Positions 58,148 through 64,000 of a stretch of 64,000 nucleotides of DNA are shown in pieces (the first letter of the stretch is position 1; every line of letters starts with the position of its first letter). Origin of the DNA: an uncultured Flavobacteriaceae bacterium (lineage in GTDB: Bacteria; Bacteroidota; Bacteroidia; Flavobacteriales; Flavobacteriaceae); NCBI GenBank assembly GCA_947503005.1, contig CANNCA010000001.1, forward strand, positions 744,001 to 808,000, read 5' to 3'. The notes below the pieces were generated by a model. It was not told the DNA's origin. It was given only the letters and a program-made list of their open reading frames with translations, and searched no databases. The translations under genes were made by a program, and so were the position numbers.

Positions 58148-58663
58148 TTACTTCAAAGTTTCTGTGACTTTACCACATTTCAACATCTTATTCCCGAAGT
58201 ATGGATTGCGGATTTCCTCTTCTTTAGACAGCCAGTAACCGCCTTTATTGTTAAAGGCCATTGGGCAAAATTGTTTATAGACCTCACCACGAGAAAGTGA
58301 TGCAGCTACCACATCAGTCATCTTTTCCGTAACATCGGAAAATATAGTACGTTGTACTTCGATATCAGTTGTTTCTGAAATTTTAGAGAGCATACCTTTT
58401 AAATCTGCATCACCCGTGTTTTCCATTAACATTTTTGCCCCGGATTGAGCCTCATTGAAATCTGAGTTTACCAATGCGGTCTTTAAATGAATGTAGTGCT
58501 GAAATTGTTTTCCAACCTTATCATCATTAAAAGTTAATCCAGCTGTCTTGGCATTCTCAGTAACGGAATCTGAATTTTTGTTGTCATTTTTTGTTTCATT
58601 TTTACACGAAACCAAACTTGCGATAGCAAGCATTAATACTGTTGTCTTAAATAGTGTTTTCAT
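58148..58663 (-). CDS. DUF3347 lipoprotein
   Basis: A 171-residue lipoprotein (ASLVSC, Cys near residue 20). The DUF3347 domain (about 45-171) has YIHLKTALVNSDFNEAQSGA and the closing metal-type block QFCPMAFNNKGGYWLSKEEE with NPYFGNKMLKCGKV. The same domain ends the CusB protein of this operon. The Cys, Met and His pattern suggests periplasmic copper binding. It is 15 bases after TolC and 6 bases before the acetolactate-decarboxylase-like gene. Confidence 0.87.
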   Translation of the reverse strand: MKTLFKTTVLMLAIASLVSCKNETKNDNKNSDSVTENAKTAGLTFNDDKVGKQFQHYIHLKTALVNSDFNEAQSGAKMLMENTGDADLKGMLSKISETTDIEVQRTIFSDVTEKMTDVVAASLSRGEVYKQFCPMAFNNKGGYWLSKEEEIRNPYFGNKMLKCGKVTETLK

Positions 58664-58678
58664 TGCTATAATTTTAGA

Positions 58679-59899
58679 TTATTGATTTATTAAATAATTG
58701 ATGACGGCAGATTGCACATAGTACATTTGCACCGACACGATTTGATTAATTTGAAATTTTAATTGTAATTCTTGAATGTCCAGCACATCGTTAAAATCTA
58801 TTGTCCCTGTTTCATAATTCTTTATCAGAATTTCTTCAGCATCCTTTGCTTGTTTTAGATTTTTTTCCTGAGTATTGAATTTTATCCGTGCTTGATTACG
58901 TTGCGATTTTGCTTTTGCGAAAGCAGTTTCCAACGTATTTAATCGCTCATTTTTTTGAGATTCTATTTCCTGTTGTCGCAACTTGTTTTGCTTGGAAACA
59001 GAGCTATACTTATTATTGAAAATGGGTATGGAAAGTGTAACCATTGGCATCACTATATCCTTTCCGTTATCGTTAAAGTTCATCGCTGGTCGCTCTGCCA
59101 CGGGAACATAGTCTAGCCCAAATCCTAGATTTGGCGCACTTTCTTTTTGATTTAAAAGTTCTGATTGTTCTACGGATTTGTAGAGCTTGTCGTATTTAAG
59201 CAGTTCAGGATTGAGGGACAATCCTTCATCGCTAAAAACAGGGTCTTCCGATGGAATCATCATTTCCGAAACAACATCAACGACTATATCTTCTTTACGA
59301 TTCAACAGATTATTGAACACAGAATGTTCTGCGAGATATTCTTCCTGCAAAACTTCCTTTTGTTGTTGCAGTTCATTTTGTCGAATTTGCAAACGTAGCA
59401 CATCAACAGCTGAAGCTTTTCCAACTTCAACTGATGTCAATGCCAACCGCTCATAGGTTTGCAATAACTGGATATTATTGTCCAATACATTTTGCTTCGC
59501 TTTATTAGCATATAAACGGTAATACGATTGTGCAACCGAAAGTGCCAATTTGCGTTTCGCAATGGCAATTTCCACAAATTCCGTTTCTGCCATTGAACTA
59601 GCATAATTTTCCCTAGCGGTAATTGTACCGAACCAAGGCAACATTTGGGATATTGAAAAACGCGCACGTTGCGCACCTGTTCGGGTTTCGGGTTCGCTCA
59701 CAAAATAACCAGTACTAATTGTAGTGTTGGGCAATGTATTGACTTCACTTACCTTTTCTCGGGCAATATTATACCGCAATTCATACGCTTGGATATCTGG
59801 ATTGTTCGCCTCTGCTTCTTGAATATAGGATTGCAGTTCTTGTGCTTTCGCAAAAGCGGAAACAAGCAAAAGACATACTATGATTATTATATTTTTCAT
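58679..59899 (-). CDS. TolC/CusC-like outer-membrane efflux protein
   Basis: A 406-residue outer-membrane channel. The start is the ATG at 59899 (MKNIIIIVCLLLVSAFAKAQ, a signal peptide); the longer frame to 60091 would read through the cusA 3' end and is not real. Two OEP repeats are visible, with helices such as AYELRYNIAREKVSEVNTLP and LLQTYERLALTSVEVGKASA, and the second half repeats the pattern. It forms the exit duct for the CusA-CusB pump. It shares a 4-base ATGA overlap with the cusA stop. Confidence 0.9.
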   Translation of the reverse strand: MKNIIIIVCLLLVSAFAKAQELQSYIQEAEANNPDIQAYELRYNIAREKVSEVNTLPNTTISTGYFVSEPETRTGAQRARFSISQMLPWFGTITARENYASSMAETEFVEIAIAKRKLALSVAQSYYRLYANKAKQNVLDNNIQLLQTYERLALTSVEVGKASAVDVLRLQIRQNELQQQKEVLQEEYLAEHSVFNNLLNRKEDIVVDVVSEMMIPSEDPVFSDEGLSLNPELLKYDKLYKSVEQSELLNQKESAPNLGFGLDYVPVAERPAMNFNDNGKDIVMPMVTLSIPIFNNKYSSVSKQNKLRQQEIESQKNERLNTLETAFAKAKSQRNQARIKFNTQEKNLKQAKDAEEILIKNYETGTIDFNDVLDIQELQLKFQINQIVSVQMYYVQSAVINYLINQ

Positions 59900-62800
59900 T
59901 TGCTCGCTTGTTTTAGTTGAAACTCTTTTTTCATACTGAATAGCACAGGAACAACGAACAGCGTAATCAACGCTATCAGCATTCCACCAAAACTTGGAAT
60001 GGCCATTGGTATCATAATATCGCTTCCTCGACCTGTTGAAGTCAAAATGGGTAGCAATGCCAATATGGTCGTTGCTGTGGTCATTAGGCAAGGACGAATT
60101 CGCTTTTCGCCAGCTTCGACTATCGAATCACGAATCTCATTTTTGTTTTCAGGTGTATTTCGGTCAAACGTTTGTGTCAGGTAGGTCGCCATTACTACAC
60201 CATCATCGGTAGCAATACCGAACAGCGCAATGAATCCTACCCAAACTGCTACACTTAGATTTATAGTATGCATCTGAAACAAGTCCCGAAGATTTTCGCC
60301 AAAGAAATTGAAGTTTAAGAACCAGTCTTGACCATAGAACCATATCATTAAGAAACCACCTGCAAATGCAACGGCAATTCCAGTAAAGACCATTAACGAA
60401 GTTGCTACCGAACGAAACTGGAAATAAAGAATCAAGAAGATGATGATGAGTGCCAATGGAACAACTACGGACAATGTTTTTTCTGCGCGTAATTGATTTT
60501 CATACGTTCCCGTAAATTGATAGTTTATACCTTTCGGAACAGTTAATTCGCCACTATCAATTTCGTCTTTAATCAATGCCTGGGCATTTTCTACTACATC
60601 CACTTCAGCAAAACCATCCAGTTTATCAAAGAGTACATAACCTACTAAAAAGGTATCCTCGCTTTTAATGACTTGTGGCCCTTGTTCGTAACGAATATCC
60701 ACAAGCTCACCGAGAGGAACGGGATTTCCTTTTTCCACAGGTACATAGATATTTTTCAAGTCCGTTGGGTTTTCTCGTAATTCCCGAGGATAGCGTACAC
60801 GTACCGCATAACGTTCTCGACCTTCCACGGTCTGTGTTAAAGGCATTCCCCCCACGGCTACTTGCAAAATTTCTTGAACTTTCATTATCGAGATGCCGTA
60901 CCGCGCCAGTTGCTCTCTATTAATATCAATTAGCAAATAAGGTTTACCTACGATACGGTCTGCAAAAACAGCTTGTTCTTTGACACCTTCCGCCTGTTTT
61001 AGAACAGCTTCAAGCTGAAGGCCGAAATCCTCGATTTCGCTTAAATTTTGACCTTTGACTTTAATGCCCATTGGCGCACGCATTCCTGTCTGTAACATTA
61101 CCAATCGCGTTTCAATGGGCTGTAACTTTGGTGCTGAAGTAATGCCAGGTAGTTTTGTAACTCTTACAATTTCATTCCAAATATCGTCTGGACTTTCAAT
61201 TTCAGGACGCCAATTTCTATAGTACTCGCCATCATCGTCAGTAATCAATTCATCCCTTGTAACCGTAGTTTGTATTTGGGACGCTTCATAATTTGCCCCA
61301 CCTTCAACTTCGTTGTTAGGGTTGATGACCAGCTTGTTATTTTTTAGAACAAAAAGACCATCATCATTAACTTTATAACGCTCTCGTTTTCCTTCCGAAT
61401 TCATCATATATTCAGATTTATACTGAATAATATTTTCGTACATCGAGAGTGGTGCTGGGTCAAGTGCAGATTCGGTTCGTCCAGATTTACCGACTACGGT
61501 TTTTATTTCGGGTATGGTGGCAACGGCCATATCCAATTGCTGTAATATTCGTTTGTTTTCTTCAACCCCTGCGTGTGGTAAAGACGTTGGCATCAATAAG
61601 AATGAACCTTCATTTAATGAAGGCATAAATTCCTTGCCTGTATTCTGCATTATAAGAACACCGAATATGATTATAGCCGTTGGTATGGAAAGGAATAGAA
61701 ATTTATTCCGTAAAGCCCATCTTAAAATTCTTGTATAATATTTGCGGAAGACCCAAAATGTACCAAGCAATCCAAAGCACACAATACTTACAAAAATGAG
61801 GTTCATTGCAATGCTTCTGTCAAAACCTAATGGTCGCCAGTATTCCGCTAATAGGAAGACAATGGCTACCGACGAAATGATGATGTTGACCAAATTTGCC
61901 TTCGTTTCAGTCAGCTTTCCTTGTAATCCAGCAATTCCCGAAGCACCAAAGGCTATCAATATAATACCTAACCAGAACCCAGATATCATTGCTATTATAC
62001 CTGCAATTATCAAAGAAATATTTAGGATATACTTGAATGGATTTTTTAGGCTTTTCTTTCGGAATAAAAAGGCCGCAAATGGTGGGATTAAAAATAGTGC
62101 GACGATAATAGATGCCGTGAGTGCCATTGTTTTTGTAAAGGCTAATGGACGGAAAAGTTTCCCTTCGGCACCTACCATTGTAAAGACAGGAATAAAGCTG
62201 ATAATTGTGGTTAACACCGCTGTAAGGATTGCACCTGATACTTCTGTTGTAGCATTGTAAACTACTGTGTTTATTGGCAGTTTATTTCCTTCGGAATCGG
62301 TGTTTTCCATATCCAAATGCCTGATAATATTCTCGGAAAGAATTACGCCAACATCGACCATTGTGCCTATGGCAATAGCGATTCCGGAAAGTGCAACGAT
62401 GTTTGCATCTACATCGAAAAGTTTCATCGCAATAAAAACCATCAATACCGCAACAGGTAACAGACCAGAAATTAAAACAGAGGCTCGTAGGTTAAAGACC
62501 ATTATGATAATGACCAGAATTGTAATTAAAATTTCGAGCGTTAACGCTTCATTCAGCGTACCTAAAGTTTCTTGAATGAGTTCGGTTCGGTCATAAAACG
62601 GAACTATGGTAACTTGTGAAGTGCGACCATCGGCCAATTCTTTAGAAGGTAGTCCAGCACTTAAATCGTTGATTTGGTCTTTAACATTGTTAATGACTTC
62701 CATAGGATTTGCACCATATCGAGCCACAACCACACCGCCGACAACTTCAGCACCCTCTTTGTCAAGAATACCGCGTCTTGTAGCTGGACCTAAATGGACT

Positions 62801-63642
62801 TTGCCCACATCCTTTATCCTGATAGAAGTGAATTCTTTAGAGGTAACTACCGCGTTTTCTATATCTTCTATAGACTTTACATAACCTAGACCACGAACCA
62901 GATATTCAGCCTGATTCATTTCCAAAGTCTGAGCACCGATATCCTGATTACTATGTTTAACGGCTTTTACAATATCAGATAGTCCAATGTTGTACTGGCG
63001 CATCAATTCTGGATTTACGTCCACTTGATATTCCTGAACATAACCACCAATAGAAGCAACTTCTGAAACACCGCTTGCCGACGACAGCGCATATTTCACG
63101 TAATAGTCTTGAATACTGCGAAGTTCCTGTAAGTCCCATCCACCTGTAACATTGCCATCTTTATCACGACCTTCTAATGTGTACCAGAAAATCTGACCCA
63201 ATCCCGTGGCATCAGGCCCTAAAGCTGGGTTTAAACCCTCGGGCAATAGACCGCTTGGAAGTGAGTTGAGTTTTTCAAGAATTCGACTTCGTGACCAATA
63301 GAATTCTACATCCTCTTCAAAAATGATATAGATGCTCGAAAACCCAAACATTGAGGAACTTCTAATGGTTTTTACCCCAGGTATTCCCAATAAAGAAGTA
63401 GTAAGGGGATAGGTAATTTGGTCTTCAATATCCTGTGGCGAACGTCCTTGCCATTTGGTAAATACGATTTGCTGATTTTCGCCAATATCGGGTATGGCAT
63501 CTACGGCCACAGGGTTACTAGGCAGAATGCCAGTTTCCCAACCAAAAGGTGCATTTACAATACCCCAACCCACAAATAGAGCGAGCATCAGTACCGCAAC
63601 GAGTTTGTTCTCGATTAAAAATTTTATGCTTTTATTGAGCAT
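59896..63642 (-). CDS. cusA: CusA/CzcA-type heavy-metal RND pump
   Basis: A 1248-residue RND transporter with two sets of six helices (for example LNEALTLEILITILVIIIMV and VVPLALIIIFLILYFQF), the motif SGIAIAIGTMVDVGVILSEN in TM4 with the proton-relay Asp, and two large periplasmic loops. Its two HME-RND signatures, FTKWQGRSPQDIEDQITYPL near residue 63 and MPTSLPHAGVEENKRI, point to Cu/Ag or Co/Zn/Cd. An extra periplasmic stretch of about 90 residues near 745-835 makes it longer than E. coli CusA (1047). It is the second gene of the operon and starts 120 bases after the HYC_CC_PP gene. Confidence 0.93.
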   Translation of the reverse strand: MLNKSIKFLIENKLVAVLMLALFVGWGIVNAPFGWETGILPSNPVAVDAIPDIGENQQIVFTKWQGRSPQDIEDQITYPLTTSLLGIPGVKTIRSSSMFGFSSIYIIFEEDVEFYWSRSRILEKLNSLPSGLLPEGLNPALGPDATGLGQIFWYTLEGRDKDGNVTGGWDLQELRSIQDYYVKYALSSASGVSEVASIGGYVQEYQVDVNPELMRQYNIGLSDIVKAVKHSNQDIGAQTLEMNQAEYLVRGLGYVKSIEDIENAVVTSKEFTSIRIKDVGKVHLGPATRRGILDKEGAEVVGGVVVARYGANPMEVINNVKDQINDLSAGLPSKELADGRTSQVTIVPFYDRTELIQETLGTLNEALTLEILITILVIIIMVFNLRASVLISGLLPVAVLMVFIAMKLFDVDANIVALSGIAIAIGTMVDVGVILSENIIRHLDMENTDSEGNKLPINTVVYNATTEVSGAILTAVLTTIISFIPVFTMVGAEGKLFRPLAFTKTMALTASIIVALFLIPPFAAFLFRKKSLKNPFKYILNISLIIAGIIAMISGFWLGIILIAFGASGIAGLQGKLTETKANLVNIIISSVAIVFLLAEYWRPLGFDRSIAMNLIFVSIVCFGLLGTFWVFRKYYTRILRWALRNKFLFLSIPTAIIIFGVLIMQNTGKEFMPSLNEGSFLLMPTSLPHAGVEENKRILQQLDMAVATIPEIKTVVGKSGRTESALDPAPLSMYENIIQYKSEYMMNSEGKRERYKVNDDGLFVLKNNKLVINPNNEVEGGANYEASQIQTTVTRDELITDDDGEYYRNWRPEIESPDDIWNEIVRVTKLPGITSAPKLQPIETRLVMLQTGMRAPMGIKVKGQNLSEIEDFGLQLEAVLKQAEGVKEQAVFADRIVGKPYLLIDINREQLARYGISIMKVQEILQVAVGGMPLTQTVEGRERYAVRVRYPRELRENPTDLKNIYVPVEKGNPVPLGELVDIRYEQGPQVIKSEDTFLVGYVLFDKLDGFAEVDVVENAQALIKDEIDSGELTVPKGINYQFTGTYENQLRAEKTLSVVVPLALIIIFLILYFQFRSVATSLMVFTGIAVAFAGGFLMIWFYGQDWFLNFNFFGENLRDLFQMHTINLSVAVWVGFIALFGIATDDGVVMATYLTQTFDRNTPENKNEIRDSIVEAGEKRIRPCLMTTATTILALLPILTSTGRGSDIMIPMAIPSFGGMLIALITLFVVPVLFSMKKEFQLKQASK

Positions 63643-63761
63643 ATAGAATGATAATTAGACAGTTATACAAAAGCTGGTCTTGATGTAGTTCTGAAAAAAG
63701 ACCACAACAAAAGGAGCCCAAAACGGAAATACCGCAGGGCGAAAAGGTTACTGTCTAAAAA

Positions 63762-63998
63762 TCAAATAAGGAAAGTCTGATCTAGGATTTGAACATCACG
63801 TATCAGGGGTGGGGGCGCATAGTCTTTAAAGGGAACTACATCTTTATCGAATCCTTCAAAGCGGCTTATATAGGTAAATACAAAAGAGGCAACAAACACT
63901 TGTTGGTCAAAAGTGAGTTGATCGAATGAAATTTTCAGATCATCTTGGCCTTCAACTACTACTTCGACATCGGTACAACAGTCCATCTCCATTTCCAT
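63762..63998 (-). CDS. HYC_CC_PP-family small protein (partial)
   Basis: The last 78 residues of a small protein; the visible ATG at 63998 may be internal, as the frame reaches the window edge. It has the CC motif (DCCTDVEVVVEG), the aromatic block SFDQLTFDQQVFVASFVFTY and the PP motif (KDYAPPPLIRDVQ) of the HYC_CC_PP family, which accompanies CusA-type operons in Bacteroidetes. The HYC part would lie beyond the window. It is probably the first gene of the metal operon in view and may bind copper at the CC pair. Confidence 0.75.
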   Translation of the reverse strand: MEMEMDCCTDVEVVVEGQDDLKISFDQLTFDQQVFVASFVFTYISRFEGFDKDVVPFKDYAPPPLIRDVQILDQTFLI

Positions 63999-64000
63999 AA

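Noticed and set aside
59900-60091. 64-residue N-terminal extension of the TolC frame
   Set aside because: It lies inside the cusA 3' end in another frame, and a clean signal peptide starts at 59899.
59999-62884. Plus-strand frames opposite cusA, up to 172 residues
   Set aside because: Antisense shadows; the cusA frame is complete and has all family motifs.
1-64000. CRISPR array or transposase gene
   Set aside because: No regularly spaced repeat series and no transposase or integrase signature could be found by eye on either strand.

Overview
The window looks like chromosome from a marine member of the Flavobacteriaceae (Bacteroidetes). This rests on several signs: low G+C, TAnnTTTG promoter elements, FecR/sigma/TonB-receptor signalling, M56-TonB fusions, and many Bacteroidetes-typical DUF families (DUF4230, DUF4260, DUF4407, DUF5060, DUF3347, HYC_CC_PP). 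The genus cannot be fixed from sequence reading alone.

Layout. (1) 1-1.7 kb is the right edge of an accessory island inserted in a tRNA-Asp gene: an acidic protein fragment, a stand-alone proteasome/HslV-like Ntn-hydrolase and a DUF2779 remnant, ending at a displaced 3' tRNA-Asp fragment with its terminator. (2) 1.7-41.6 kb is mostly ordinary chromosome. It holds a Gfo/Idh oxidoreductase with a sugar nucleotidyltransferase and an APH-like sugar kinase; a truncated haemoglobin and NDH-2; homogentisate dioxygenase beside a complete hutHIUG histidine-degradation operon; a BlaI/M56 sensor pair; ruvC-hemW and a run of small genes; a MutS-like membrane ATPase; a carbohydrate locus (SSS symporter, aldolase-family lyase, AraC regulator, Asp-box hydrolase, DUF5060 lipoprotein); and a second BlaI/M56 pair. 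(3) 41.7 kb to the window end is accessory DNA starting directly after an intact tRNA-Leu(UAG). It contains a mobilization module (MobC, relaxase, membrane partner) with an oriT-like region, two Asp-rich paralogous lipoproteins divergent from a sigma/FecR/TonB-receptor signalling set, a mercury uptake block (ArsR, MerTP fusion, GDCCVxC protein), and an eight-gene copper/heavy-metal efflux operon (HYC_CC_PP, CusA, TolC, DUF3347, acetolactate-decarboxylase-like lipoprotein, CopA, DUF305, CusB). No integrase gene is visible for either island, so both continue beyond the window.

Regulation is legible in places. Both BlaI genes are preceded by three operator palindromes interleaved with a flavobacterial promoter, and the two operator sets differ. 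The ArsR gene has a near-perfect palindrome abutting its -7 element. A short RNA with its own promoter and terminator probably lies after the NDH-2 gene.

The strongest candidates for something undescribed are four. First, two inverted ~70-bp copies that bracket the mobilization genes; their 11-bp arms differ in sequence but remain perfectly complementary within each copy. Second, the island-borne Ntn-hydrolase with its acidic partner. Third, the Asp-rich lipoprotein/sigma/FecR/receptor unit. Fourth, the acetolactate-decarboxylase-like lipoprotein embedded in the copper operon.
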